Part shown: positions 45,916 through 58,287 of the stretch, piece after piece
How positions within the stretch are numbered: the stretch's first letter is position 1
Layout of the letters: every line of letters starts with the position of its first letter
Origin: Hygrocybe punicea
Taxonomy: Eukaryota > Basidiomycota > Agaricomycetes > Agaricales > Hygrophoraceae
Assembly (NCBI GenBank): GCA_963556145.1
Contig: OY744465.1
Location: 1,240,001-1,304,000, forward strand
Length of the DNA: 64,000 bases
Reading direction: 5' to 3'
Notes under the pieces: model-generated
Told to the model about the DNA's origin: nothing
The model's input: the letters and a program-made list of their open reading frames with translations, nothing else
The model's database searches: none
Position numbers and translations under genes: made by a program

Positions 45916-47335
45916 ATTACGAGTCCCTATAAGGGAATCGTTCTATACGGTGGATTTTTCAACTCAGGGTCAGACTCTAATTTGCCAAGCCGTGGGAACA
46001 ATTGTTGCAAACTGTGGGAACAATTTTGAAGCCCTGTGAATAAATTTGAAACCGTGTGACTGCTGACTTTGTAACTGTGAGAATTTGTTGTCTCAAATGA
46101 GCAAGAACAATAAGGTCACCAGATCAAAGGTGCCAAGTTGGGAAAGTGTAGTCCACTGCTAAGTCGACTTCATGACAATAATCGTATTCTTTGTTGGTGT
46201 AATGTGCATTATGACATATGGATGAGTTGAAAACCTGTCTGAACAGTACTGAGAGTTCTGTATTGTCCAACTAGTATCCCTGCTGTATTCTGAGGAATTG
46301 CCAGTGCAATATAGACTGAATGAACCAGATATGATATCTTTGTTTACAGATACATATAACAGCTATGTACATTGGAATCACAAGGAACAGGTTTAACACT
46401 GGTTTAACCAGCGGGTTCATCATTTTTCGGCACAAAGTGTTTTGCAGATGTCCCTACCTGAATCCGGGGCATTGCAATTGCACAAATAATAGCAGAAATA
46501 AAAGTCTGGACAGTTGTTGGATGTGCATTATGTGCCATATTTGACATCCCATATTGAAGCAGAGAAAGTGCAAGCAGAGCTATCAACATTGAGAAACTAT
46601 GGAGTTCACACATTGGTACCCCAGATGCTGTTTCAATGTATTCATTGAATGGGCTCATAAGGGTGAGGTGTATAATTTGTTGATGTTTCATCAAAGGACA
46701 CGAAAATAGTACAATAAATGCAGTCAACTGCATAATGATTCGAGATCCAGACACAAGGACAAGGAACATAATTAGTTCAAGAGAAGCTCCAATCATGCCA
46801 GAACAAAATAATATGATTGGAAAGCAATTATTAAATAGCAAAGCATCATATTTATGGCAGGATGGGAAGAAGTGAAGGTTGGGCCAAGATACAATCCAAT
46901 GGTATCAATGCAGGAACATAGCAACATAGGCTTCTCAGTACAGCAGTGAATTTCGTCATCAATTTAGATATAAAGGAGTAAATATGCTTGTTGTACCTGC
47001 AGATTTCGTCCAGTTAATATGACACGTCTTTGAACAAAAGGTTATGCATCACATATGCGAAGTAAAGGTAGTTTGATTGAATTTGTACAATGAATTGTAA
47101 TTCAGTTTCATGGACCACAAACCGAACATATTGGACATGTTCGGTGTGTTCGGTCAATGTGTTCGGTCAATATGTTCAGGTTACTATTGTCATATGTGAT
47201 CAGTACACATTGAACATTGGATATAGTTAGCTATCCAGTGGTGATACAAAGAGAATATGCAAACATTAAATCTGGATTATAGGTAGATAATGGATTTTCA
47301 ATAGCTCATTCTCATCTTTTCAGCAAAAAGGCACA
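45916..47335. other. Mostly non-coding region with GTGGGAACAATT and TGTTCGGT repeats
   Basis: GTGGGAACAATT occurs twice (45988-46024). Near 47120-47180 the words TGTTCGGTG and TGTTCGGT occur several times, the same motif that forms the array at 55690-55990. One open frame (46404-46841, minus) is listed separately. Confidence 0.5.
46404..46841 (-). CDS. Hypothetical hydrophobic protein
   Basis: A 145-residue frame with three or four hydrophobic stretches (ELIMFLVLV, IIMQLTAFIVLF, SMLIALLALSLL, FISAIICAIAM) could be a membrane protein. There is no recognised family, and the start and possible exons are unknown. It could equally be AT-rich chance coding. Confidence 0.25.
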   Translation of the reverse strand: MLFNNCFPIILFCSGMIGASLELIMFLVLVSGSRIIMQLTAFIVLFSCPLMKHQQIIHLTLMSPFNEYIETASGVPMCELHSFSMLIALLALSLLQYGMSNMAHNAHPTTVQTFISAIICAIAMPRIQVGTSAKHFVPKNDEPAG

Positions 47336-47805
47336 TTGAGAAATTTGGACTTGGTAGAATTTTGGGTGCTGTGTTTTGTATCTCATGAAATACTGCTTGG
47401 ATCAAGATGGTTATACAGTTTATGATTCTGGTTGTATTTCGAGCCTAGTGACAGACAAACATAGTACAGATGCAATGACGGCTCAAAGGACAAAAATAGA
47501 GAAGAATATGGTATATGTACTTCTAGGCCTTGAAAAGATGAACAACCTTCTCCCTCCAGTCTTCTTCATATGAGCTCTTTCGATGTCATAATTTGACAGT
47601 ATCATTTTGGGCGTCAAAAAGTACTGGTCTACCTTTTATTTCATCAACAACTCACTATATCCTAAATATTGTTCAAATGTAATTACAGGCGTAGATAGTC
47701 CTCAAGACATAGTACAACTTCCCTGTATAACCATCTTAATCCAAATAGTATTTCATGAGATACAAAACACAGCACCCAAAATTCTACCAAGTCCAAATTT
47801 CTCAA
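47336..47805. mobile_element. Short foldback MITE-like element, 470 bp
   Basis: About 80 bp at 47336-47418 (TTGAGAAATTTGGACTTGGT at the outer end) are repeated inverted at about 47730-47805 with few changes. The centre is AT-rich without a gene. No target duplication was identified. Confidence 0.6.
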
Positions 47806-47892
47806 TCGATTCAAAAAGGTGCAGTTGCTGCCATCAGATAGCAAAACAGCTGTAACATATCAACGGGTTGAGTACACATACAATATTATACA

Positions 47893-50819
47893 TTAGCATC
47901 GGTCTATATTCATATTATAGAAGCGTTGCCTTGTTTCCACAACACCCTCTGCATCATTACCCTCTTCCACATACCCAACATGCCGTTTGATGGCTATTCT
48001 GGGCTGTGTAGTTGGTGTAGGCAAAGCTGTCTTGTTGCGAATCATAGTTGCTTCCTGAGAATATACATCAGTATTCGTTTAATTCTTGATGTATTAAAGT
48101 GTTACCTCTGTGAAGTCACTGTCTACTAGTGCCAATGACCGTAGATTCAGAATCATCTTGAATTTATCCTTCTTTACCGGAACTGCCGATATTGTAAACT
48201 GAACCTCCACTATATCACCAATTCTAAAGCAAGTTGGGTTTGTTGGAATGAAGCTAATAAATATTTCCATCAGTAGGGATGTGATCCCAATTCATCGTCA
48301 CTCACCAATGTCGATTTCTATCAGACTTCAACTTGTAATAAAGTACGCAATTGTCCTGGCCATGAAAGTAGCGGGAATTCGCAAGTGAGGTTAATATGCC
48401 TTTTGGATCGATGACATACTCGAATGGAATGTGAGAGGAAGTGTTGTCATGTCGGCGATCAGTGAAATATCGGGTTCCTATTGCGAGTGCCATGTAATCC
48501 ATGTATGTAGAAGGCGTAAAAGCTTGCATTGCTTTGTCAGGAAATTGACGAGCCAGTTTCTGGTGCAGAATCCGAAGGTTATCGATATAGGATTGAAAGC
48601 CCGTTGTATCAAGGCCAGTTACGACTATGCTTTGACGTATGAAGGGCGTTCGGCGTTCTGGTTGACTATTGCAGTGATTCATCAGAATGGTATTTGTTAC
48701 GGATTGCTTCTGCAGCGGGCTCCGGCAACAATCAACTTAACTAGGAGGGGGGTTTCCAGGGGAGAAGACAGCAGTTTTCATTGTTGCTTATAGCTAAGAC
48801 AACACTGCTAACAGGGGGGGTCAAGATCTAGTGTCATTGCGAGCCGTGGGGGTTACCCAAAACAAGATGAGTCTGCCCCAAGAACCAGACTAAACGTAAA
48901 GAAAGGAAAAGAAGAAAAAGTCCGAACCAACAACAAGAACAGTATATATAGTGACTGGTCTTGAGGGGAGGTAAATAGAAATACAACCATGAAGCCACAA
49001 CATGTCCAACTCTACCATGTGTTCACCATGAGGCGTACATGAGGCGTCCTCATGTCGATGTTCTCGCGATCCAACTGGAGGCCCGGGTGTCGTTGAGGAT
49101 AGAAGAGGTCCGGATGACTCGGATGATTTGTCATCGGATCATGTGACATGCAGAATTGCCAATTCGGGGTCTACACTTGCTGTAATGGGCAAGTGTGCGG
49201 TTTGGCAAGTGCATTGCACGGTCGGGTCGAAGATGGGTATCGTCCAGTGTGGGGTTGGTGATGAGAGTGTCTTGAGGTAGCGTGGATATAGTGGCAAGGT
49301 TGGTATGAAAGAAAATGAAGGAATGTATAGAGGAAAAAACCAACTAGGACAGTGGGCTAGTCGAGGTCAGACATGTGAACAGCATAAGCTGTACCGGATG
49401 ACGATGTCTGTGTCAATGACGTATCGAGGGGCGGTGTCTTGTCCTGTGTGTGGAACAATGTGGTCCACCTGATGTCGGTATTTGTCCAAGAAAGGGTATC
49501 ATTGTAAACGAGTGTGGGAGGTATCAAGATTATGGATGGAAAAGGATAAATGAACGTGGGTCCAGGTTTCGAGTCATGGCATGAGTGACAAGCTGTGGGA
49601 ACAAGTCGTCGGGTACTGCATTGAAGCGGTGTCGTGCGAACAATATACGATAGGGGTTGGTTCACTGTTTGGGAAGTCGTATGGTCTGTGGTCGAAGTCC
49701 AAAAGAGTATGCTCCAGCGATGGTCGGATTAGAGAGAACAGTGAAATGTCTCGTGATTGGGGATTGTTCAGAGTTCACATGCAGGTGAGGAATGTCGTCG
49801 GATCGTCAGGGAGGATAATGGTGGGCACAGGGTATGAATATGGAAACCATATATCCGGGAATGGCAATTGTCAATTACGTGTCGATATATTGTCGAGGTG
49901 GAAGTCAGAAGTATCAATGGCGGAAGGGTTTCGGTGCCGATGCCAAAGATAGATCATAACAAGGTAGAAACCGATCAAGAAGGTGATGGCGATGCTGCCA
50001 ATAACAATTACGGTAATGAGCTGTGTCGGGAGTACAGCCATTGTGAATCGGTTTGTCGTGGGATGAAGTCAACAATATGTCAGGGCGAGGGAAAAGACAA
50101 TAGCGATGATGTCCGTCGGCAAGGAGACTATTCGGGTACAGCAAGGTAACGTGGGGATGTGTCCATGGTCGGTCTGGATTGTTCTAGAAGAAAAGAGAAC
50201 AAGGACAAGAAAATACAAGGATGTCCGAATGAAGAAACAACGATGTTGAAAAGAATACAAAGGACAAAATGAAATGAAAAAGGAAGGTGTGCAGTGCAGA
50301 ATCGTCATGGTGGGTAACGGAATGGGCATCGGGGTTGGAAGCGGAGTTGGAAACGTAACAGTATTCAAGGAATTGATACGAATTTAGCACATACCTGGTT
50401 GTTATGGGTGGAAGATCTTTCGCCACCAAAATCGCTTGCAAACTTAATACCAATTCTTGATGTTCGGATTCATCATTGGTTGGAAGTGTAAACTTCCAGC
50501 AATTTGGAGAGTCAACATGCACAATATTGACATTTGCAATCTGGCAATGCGGTCAATATGATATACCTTTTCAAATCCAATGACTTACGTTTGTGGCCTT
50601 CGCAAGCTGACTTTCATCATCGTCTAAGCGTGCAGATATGATTTCCTGCAGATGTTCAGCTGTCAATTTGGTGTCAAATACTAGCCAGTATATATATGGT
50701 GGATATTGCTAACATGCACCCTTGAAGTTGTAATAGTTGTCCATCACGTACAAAGCAGTGGTGAGATGTATATTGCGTGGCACAATTTCGTCCACTTCAT
50801 GGATTATATCTTCCGCCAT
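47893..50819 (-). CDS. Gene A: uncharacterised agaric-type protein, LTR in one intron
   Basis: The start at 50819 gives MAEDIIHEVDEIVPRNIHL. Exons then encode EIISARLDDDESQLAKATN and VNIVHVDSPNCWKFTLP...LAKDLPPITT (to 50395). The next exon starts at 48665 in frame (SQPERRTPFIRQSIVV) and runs to about 48306 with FEYVIDPKGILTSLANSRYFHGQ. Two more exons give GDIVEVQFTISAVPVKKDKFKMILNLRS (near 48240-48110) and RIAIKRHVGYVEE, with a stop at 47893. The intron 48666-50394 contains a 1666-bp LTR. Without it and one 5-bp copy the intron is 58 nt with normal signals. No domain is known to me. The first exon junction (near 50730) is uncertain. The body resembles proteins I remember only as hypothetical in mushrooms. 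Confidence 0.6.
48695..50360 (-). mobile_element. 1.67 kb solo LTR (or short LTR element) inside an intron of gene A
   Basis: On the minus strand it starts TGTTACGTTTCC and ends AATCCGTAACA, so the ends invert over TGTTACG. The exact 5-bp duplication GTATT (plus strand) lies at 48690-48694 and 50361-50365. Internal frames are short and unlike gag or pol, and no internal direct LTR pair was seen. Confidence 0.8.
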
Positions 50820-51481
50820 CACCGATCATATCCATATTGGCTTTTGATGTCCATGTGATGATAGCTTTCAGGATCCGTTTTGCTTTTGTTTTTGTATTGC
50901 ATTCTTCAATATTGAAGTTTGCGTCATTTTGCATAATACGGATCCTTTCCATGTCTTTCAAATGCACCACATAATGTTGGTTGTCAGCTGTCTGGTTTGG
51001 ATATGGTATAGTCAAGCATGTACTCCAGCTTTTCCGCATTAATTCTGCATCACAGTATATGTGTGCACAGCATTAAAATTAGCCCCTATCCATTATGCAT
51101 CAATATCCGTTAGTATACCCCATGTTTCTTAATTTGGCATTATGCATTTTTGTTTTATGAATACCCCTTTTTGTTTAGTCTCCATTCCTAACTTTAATTG
51201 AATTTGTCAACAATTCATGAAATCTACCAGTATAAACTTGTGGCGAATATCATGTGGACAGTCATCCATTTTTCATGCATACCTTTGCGCTTTGCATGGA
51301 GTACATGGCCCAAGAAGCCTCGTTTGGTATATGAGCATGTGCCAATGGTGGATCCTCTGATGTTATTGTTGAAGTTTTGGATTCACCGATTCATCTTAAA
51401 TTCATAGCTTATTGTTTTTGAGTGATTTAAAGCGTGAGTGGAGATGATATCCACTATTCCATCAACTTTTACCGCTCTCCA

Positions 51482-53529
51482 ATGCCTCCCAAGAAGTCCA
51501 CCGCCACGAAATCAAACTCGAAAGCAAAATCCAAGGCCACCATGTATGCATCCCTATTTTACTCGGTATAACTGAAGTTTCTATTGCATGCACTAAAGAC
51601 GGCCTTCTGCAACAATCGAGAAGTGGAAGAAGGTCATCAAGACTTGGGCTGATGATGATATGTATGTGTCATCGTTTTAATCGTTATCTATTTTTGACCA
51701 ATGGACAGTGTGGCTTTGTCCGATGCTAATGATGATGCCGTCAGTATTCAAAGCACTGGCAGTGTAATGGCACCGTCAACGCTCACAAGGTATCTATAAT
51801 CACATATCATTGTTATCCAATATGAGTTAACAAATATCAATATCCTCCTAGGCATTCCGTCAAGTTTCGCAACGTTAAAGACGTGTTAGTGTTTCAATAT
51901 CAAATATATCCACCATGATATCAATCTGTTACAGTGGAAAGAAACGTCAAATGTCATCTCCCAATGTCACCGACAATGACGACAATGTGTAAATATTTTT
52001 CATAGGTATTGTCTCATCATTGACAGGTTATCTATAGTAAAACGCCTTCCCCCACCAAGAAATTGAAAGCTGCATCTAATCAATCACGAGACGGTGAGGA
52101 AGAGGAGGAAGAGGAAGAGGAAGAGGATTACGGTTCTAAGTGAGTTGTTCGGTTATCATAGACATATCCATTTGTTCAAACAAATCGTTTGACTGTTTAG
52201 GCATCGTCACAAAGTAGCCTTGATGAAGAACCCCGATAAGCCAATTTCGTGTGTATTTTACGTGCCGATATGAATATTCTCATTCATTAATTGTAACAGC
52301 GTTTCTAATACTCCATCCAAGAAGTCGAAGTCCACGAAGGCCATCATGCTCGATGATACCGACGATGATAAAGGCTCCAGTGGCGATGAAGGAGATCTGA
52401 CCTATGCACTGACGCAGATCACCAGGTGTGTTGGATCTTATTACACCGTGGTGTTTGATGTAGATGTCGTGAATCTAGCTTACCATCTCCGAACGTTGAT
52501 GAGTCCGATATTGGCACGAGGGATCCTCAACTTGTTGACACCTACCAAGACTGTGTCAATATCAAGTATGCAATTGCATTTATACCCTTGTCATTTACTC
52601 ATAACCATTCAGGGCAGCAGCAATGGTATCCTGGTCCAGTGCAATTGGGAATGGCAACCCACAGTTCAGTGATATCATCACTGACATCTACAAGATCAAC
52701 AGAAAGTACGTTATTTGAACAGCAATTTGAGGTCAATTTGGTCGATTCATTGGATATAATATAGGTTATTGGTTTCCGCCATTACATTTGATAGATCTGG
52801 GAGGTACTCTAATCTCTCTCGTGATAACCCTGCCCATATCTCCACTGGTGCATTTGGTCGCAACTTCTTTCATGCAGTCGGAGGTGGAATGCCGACGATC
52901 TTTACATCGGTCATCATAGTGGAGTCCTGCTTTCTCGATGAGCCCAAGATTGGTGGCAATACAAAGCCGGTCAAGGTTATACAGGGTGCACTACTTCAAG
53001 GGGAATGGGAGCGATATGTCGGTGCTATTGGAATGGTGATTCGCGAGTCCGAATTTCGGGCCCAACTGTATAAGGACTATGTGTCCTTCTCAACGACCAC
53101 AGCAAGTGGAATGGATACATCTCCCAGTTTGTGCATTAATCATTTTTAGTTGTAATTCCTAATCGATTTTCATAGAGGCATCGACATCCAAAAATGTACA
53201 ACTTAGTCCATTCACTCGTCGACCCACTCCATCTTATCATAAGGCCGCTCTATCATTTTACGATATTGGTAAGCATCCGGTCGTCTAATATAAATTGATA
53301 TCTTAAGTATGTGTTGTCAGTGCCCATCTATGATGCACGCAAAGTCAAAGCGGACTTCACGTCCACTCTCATATCGCTCCAGCAACTACCCATCTTCCCG
53401 CACAATATCCCTGCAGGATCCTGTGTCGTTGTTGGACACACCATCAATACATTCAAGCGTGTAGATGACATGATGAAGAGCATTTCACTCAATGTGCAAT
53501 GGGTCATGGTCTTGGGAGTGCCGAAATGA
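51482..53529 (+). CDS. Gene B: lysine-rich, acidic, probably nuclear protein
   Basis: The start MPPKKSTATKSNSKAKSKAT at 51482 is followed by about nine short exons separated by introns of about 50 nt. Readable blocks are EKWKKVIKTWADDD, HSVKFRNVKDV, SPTKKLKAA with a Glu run (52097-52130), and SKKSKSTKAIMLDDTDDD. Then come LVSAITFDRSGRYSNLSRDNPAHIS and FHAVGGGMPTIFTSVII (52770-53100), and the end block VPIYDARKVKADF...FPHNIPAGSCVVVGHTINTF before the stop at 53527-53529. Lys-rich and acidic stretches suggest a nuclear, possibly chromatin-bound protein. No catalytic motif was recognised. The end block resembles agaric hypothetical proteins that I cannot name. Confidence 0.6.
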
Positions 53530-53616
53530 TTGCTCCACTTAGCATCATTTATATTTGTATCTTATGTCTGTTTTGTGAAATAAACGCGAACCGATCCATT
53601 GACTGTACAGATAATA

Positions 53617-55439
53617 TTACAAATATGAGTATGGACCTTTGATGTCAATCAACCATTTATAGAAAACCCCTGCAAAAGTGTCTGCTAATGAGCCAATGGG
53701 TGCTCGAACGGATTTCGGACCTGACTTCATGTTCGACCAGAGGCTGCATGTGTGATAACGTTCCACCTCGTTCACGAAATAGGACACAGTATCCGTTTTG
53801 GAATCCACAATGAGCGATATGTCCATACGGCAAAAAACACTCATCGATGGTTTTCCACCAACCATATTGGACTCTATCGCATAAAGCCCTTCATAGGTCT
53901 TTTGGACAAAGTCGAAGAACTCGTTTCTGCCTTGCTCTCGAATAGAAATGGCGCCCCTGTCCGGATTGCACGCCACCGTCTTCAATAGAGTCCCCTGCGT
54001 TTGAAATATTCTGACAAAGTTAAGACAATCATACATATGATATGACAAGTGAAAATGAAGGGCACTCACATTAACTCATCCAAGGTATAGAAACTTGAGA
54101 CGATATCCCACTTCCAGGACTTGCTTTCCTTGTTGTACAGGGTGTGCACCGTATACACGACCTTTCCACCAACTAGAAACACACGCCATTCGCCCATCTT
54201 ACTCAGTGGTTCGATGTACGTTTGCCCAAACCAACGTGAACCTGGAACCTCACAGTTATTGCGCATGTATTCCCAATTTCGCTTGGCGTCGCCAGGTAAT
54301 AGGACGTGATGACCGGTGTCGCTGTGTGTCCGTTTCAAGACAATATTCGGTGGGAATTGGTCGCCATCATTTAATAATTTTGCTTGAGGGCGTATCGTAT
54401 GCGTTACATTCAAAGCGACATGAAGCAAGTTTTGATTTTGTATCCATTTTGAATGGACTGTGTTCATCTGCTTCGGAGGCGGCCAGATGTGTGCCGTTCG
54501 ACAGAGTTCGTCCATGCCAGTCATGAAAATCGACACATTTTCCAGTGTCAATCCGTATTGGTTACCGCTGTCAAGACATCAGTATAATGCAGCGAAAACG
54601 GAGCAGAATTAATTAAAGCGATGTCAATCTTACATGTATGACATTCCCATATCCACACCACCAAATACACAATCTGCCGATGCGAACTTTTGCCACGTAT
54701 CGCCTTTGTCTTGATGGCGAAGTATTGCATGAAGGAACTCAGGCCAAAATATGTATTTGACATTGAAGCGCCGGGCTCCATCCTCATGATGTAGTCGCAT
54801 TCCGATATAAACCTGTTTGTTGTGAAATACGTTTCAGTATCAACAATCCACAAATTAAACAATAGACATTACCCATTCTTGAATACATGCTGAATAGCGA
54901 CTCTTGTATGACTTGATGATATGGACGTAACCATCAAGATGGGCAATGGTATGGAGTTCAATGTCGGATATGGTCGTGGTGACGAATGCAAGATCGTTAA
55001 TGGCTGCGGCTTTGCTCGCGATACGAGTTGTTGGGTCAAGGATAAAAAGGATTTTGAAAACACGGCCGTCATTGTTGCTTAATGTGGTTATACGGCGTTC
55101 ATTGTTGCTTACGGTGGTTGGCGGTTCCGTTTCACAGTCAGATGATGTTTCCATCTCAGAGTCGGATGATAGCCTTTTGCGTGGAAGGAGATCGAGTTCC
55201 GCGGCCGTCGCATTGCGGACACCCTGCGAATTTTCACGTGTGTTGCGACCAAGACATACCGACTGCGGACAAATTCCAGACGAAACGCATTTGGGATGTT
55301 GGTGTGCGGATCCGACATGTCTTTGGCAGGAGTTGCCTTCCTTCTTCCACAAAAGACATTTCGTTTTTGGAGGGTCGCATTTTCGACCAGGGCAGATGTG
55401 CATGCAAAGTTCATAACCAAGTTCCTTCTTATATGGCAT
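53617..55439 (-). CDS. ATP-grasp-like protein with a Cys-rich N-terminus
   Basis: From 55439, a Cys-rich start (CMHICPGRKCDPPKTKC) is followed by an acidic linker and FKILFILDPTTRIASKAAAI. Exons then give VYIGMRLHHEDGARRFNV and ADCVFGGVDMGMSY, and next TLENVSIFMTGMDELCR (54551-54500). The core shows NIVLKRTHSDTGHHVLLP, a candidate ATP-binding Lys and glycine loop. WFGQTYIEPLSKMGEWRVFLVGG follows, with the final block FCRMDISLIVDS.....YFVNEVER near 53790-53850. The D and N-E-V-E pattern matches the Mg-binding residues of ATP-grasp ligases (RimK/Ddl type). Such enzymes join a carboxylate to an amine or thiol. The substrate here is unknown. It ends at 53617, 88 bp after gene B and convergent with it. 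ATP-grasp is by motif only. Confidence 0.6.
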
Positions 55440-55689
55440 GTTTGTGGACCTAGGCAGGATTTCGGATGGATGGTATGAGGAACAGACACAGATATCATTA
55501 ATACATCAATACCTTAATGATTGATTACTTTCAGGGTGGTTGATAGCGGGTGGTGACGATTCCACAAACCTTCTAATTATAAGACGTCGGAATTATGTCA
55601 CCTGACAAGAGTGGCAATGATAAAACAACGAACACGTGCCAAACACGTTGATCAGCAATGTAATCATTTAAATGTCTTGAAAGAGCAAT

Positions 55690-55990
55690 ATCCACCGAAC
55701 AGATCGGACGTGTTCGGTGTGTTCGGTGGAGATGTTCGGTGGATGTCAACCAACCATTATGAGGAGATATACTACACCGAACACATCGAACATGTTCGGT
55801 GTGTTCGGTGGAGATGTTCGGTGGATGTCAACCAACGGTTGTGACCGGATATACCACACCGAACACACCGAACATGTTCGATGTGTTCGGTGTAGTATAT
55901 CTAGTCGTACATTGACATCCACCAAACATGTCCGGTGACCGAACACACCCAACAACATGTTTGTTGTAGTATATCTAGTCCTTCTACATC
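55690..55990. promoter_or_regulatory. Array of TGTTCGGTG/CACCGAACA words in a divergent promoter
   Basis: At least eleven exact copies of TGTTCGGTG or its complement lie within about 270 bp. Two near-identical repeats of about 82 bp share TTCGGTGGATGTCAACCAAC. In each, copies meet head to head to make a palindrome centred on CGAACATGTTCG. The block lies between the ATP-grasp start (55439, minus) and gene C start (56364, plus). Use as protein binding sites is inference. A satellite or terminal repeat of a mobile element is the alternative. Confidence 0.6.
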
Positions 55991-56363
55991 CATCCAACAA
56001 GTCAGACTTGTTGTGCTTTTCCGTCAACGGACCAGTCCGTGAATATTCATCGAACGAATTAACTCAATTTATTGCCTCACCAACTGAAAAATATTCCATA
56101 CGCTGCACATGTCGGTTTTCTGCGTGCAATTACTAGCTTTGGACAACTTCTAAGCTCGAGCCACATCAAAAACATAAATAAATAGATCTGTTGTTTATGC
56201 ATGCAAAGAAGCCGAACATGAGGTCGAACATGTGGCGATTGATCTGGTCACGTGGTCGTGACATCTGTATTCATAGTCTGGAGCGTTGAGTAATAAATCC
56301 GCCCTTTTCTTTTGCTCTCAAATCGCCTCACACGTCGACCAAAAAACTTTTATTTCATCTACC

Positions 56364-58287
56364 ATGTCCTTGCCAGTCGTCAAAACCTCGACTCCCGCTG
56401 TCAATCCCGCCGCCTTCAAGTACTGGCCTGATGCGCCGCCCAAAAAGCTGCAGGAGCTACATCGCATCTTCCAAATCCAGTACATGGTCCCGCCCAAGAT
56501 TCCGGCACCCAACAAGGAATCCGGCACCATTCCCGTATTTTCTCGTAATCTCTATGTACTGAAGACACACCCCCACGATGCCACCGCCCGAGGTGAGTTA
56601 TGGCGCGAAATCCCCAAACGATACGAGGAACCGCTCCGTCGCTTGATTTATCAAATGGATATGTACATCTACGCGACAGCAGCCATCGCATACAACAAGG
56701 CACCCAACTACTCGCCGGACTACGTCAAAAATGATAAGGAAGGGACCGATTCACTTCGGGATTACCTCAAGTATACCGACACCGTCATGGACGAAATTTG
56801 GGCAGAAGTCTTGGTGGCGAAACGGGCAAACGAGGTTACCCGTGACTGGCGAAGCAAGATCTTCGATGATTGGCTCCTGAAAGAATTTTATGTCGGGAAA
56901 CATTCTCCATCGGCTTTGATTCAACATGGCGCTGTGAACACCGAGATCAAGCCCGAGGATCTAGGTAAGTATATATGTATTTATGGCCAAATGAATTCTC
57001 ACGTCTGGCATCATAGATTGGGCAAAATACGACGAATCCGTGCCAGCATGGCACAGCGGAACCTTGGCAAATTGGTCATTCGGTGGGCTTCCGGATGCCA
57101 CAAAGCTCGAGATCATCGGTCATGTTATTGCTTGGTGTAAAGGACATAGTGTCCTCATCGATTCTGATGTGGCAGATGATGATGAAGGTGTGATCTAGAA
57201 TTACATGTGTGATTGTGCTAATGATATAGTACATTTGCAGAGGAGCCAGTTGCCCAGGGCAAGGGCAAGGGCAAAGCCAAGTCAAAATCGGTCAAAAAAC
57301 AGAAGGCATCTTCTGCTGGTTTGTACAAATTTTCAACCATAGTGGTGTATAGATCTATTGAATATTCAGGTGGCGCAGACAATTCGTCCGAGAAGGACAA
57401 AAAGAAGCCCAAGCCCAAGCCCAAGTCCAGTAAGTACTTTCATTGTCTGTGATTGTCATACATGCAAACCCTTCATCATGACAGAGCGCACAATCAAGTC
57501 CAAAGCCGAGGACGACGATGAGGGTGAGTTATTGAATTCCGAATATCAAAACGATGATCCAACACATTTATTCATGTATAGACGACATAAAGATGGAGGA
57601 GGACGTAGCCCCGGTAAAGAAGAAGCGGTCTAAGGCCCAAATGCGTACGTTGCTCACCTTGTTATGATTAATGCACTGACATCTCGCAGTCGCTGTTGAA
57701 ATTGGGTCGTCGCGCACAACCCGGCAATCAGCATCGGAGAAATTGACAATGGAGATTAAGCCACCCATCGCCCCCGAGCCGGATGTTGTGGCACCGGAAT
57801 CCGCGAAGTTGGACATTTTAGGACCAGAGTGGGCGGGGTTGTTGGATGTTGATAATGATATAACCATGGACAACGATGACGGATCTCCCGAACCTGAAAA
57901 GATGTCTCCCAGCGATGGTCACGAGGATGGCGAGATGGCAAAGAGGAGGAAATTGGATGTTGCTTCGGAGCAAGTGGGCATTATCGTAGAGAAACTCAAC
58001 CTGGTGAAGCCACCGAAGAAGTCTCCGACTCCGGGTATGTATTTCAACATTACATCATAGGCTGTATATATTCCAATTCTGATCTTCTCCATGTCCTAGG
58101 ATTCCGTCCCAATACGCGTGCATCGTCACGCCACCAGTCATCGACCCCTGCAGAGCCCAGCGCTTCATCAATGGATGTGGATTGGAGCAACATCGTTCCA
58201 CCCGAAATCCTACTCTCCATTACTCCAAGCCAAACGAGGCCTTCATCTCCCAAGCCATCGACATCCAAACTTGATCCCGGGCCTTAA
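56364..58287 (+). CDS. Gene C: uncharacterised protein with a basic and acidic tail
   Basis: The start at 56364 follows ACC. Exon 1 (56364-56964) encodes FKYWPDAPPKKLQELHRIFQ, ELWREIPKRYEEPLRRLIYQ and KIFDDWLLKEFYVGKHSPSA. Intron 56965-57016 is removed in phase to give DLDWAKYDESVPAWHSGT and the helix-rich ATKLEIIGHVIAWCKGHSVL. Exons after 57188 are very short and lysine-rich (GKGKGKAKSKS, KKKPKPKPKS), separated by introns of about 50-60 nt. The last exons give an acidic stretch (DNDITMDNDDGSPEPEKMSP), AKRRKLDV and STPAEPSASSMDVDW, with a stop at 58285-58287. Nuclear localisation is likely from the basic patches. No known domain was recognised. Reading is clean, with no stop within the inferred exons. 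Confidence 0.7.

Noticed and set aside
47376..47855. Two plus-strand frames of 65 and 82 codons
   Set aside because: They lie within the inverted arms of the short foldback element.
49131..50368. Several open frames of 70-123 codons
   Set aside because: They lie wholly within the 1666-bp LTR in the gene A intron and show no domain or splice pattern.
50797..51039. Minus-strand frame upstream of gene A as its first exon
   Set aside because: The better start is the ATG at 50819 in another frame that reads directly into the conserved exon. The upstream frame is probably 5' leader.
55690..55990. Repeat block considered as a CRISPR-like array
   Set aside because: The organism is a eukaryote, spacing is irregular, and the units are palindromic words rather than repeats with unique spacers.
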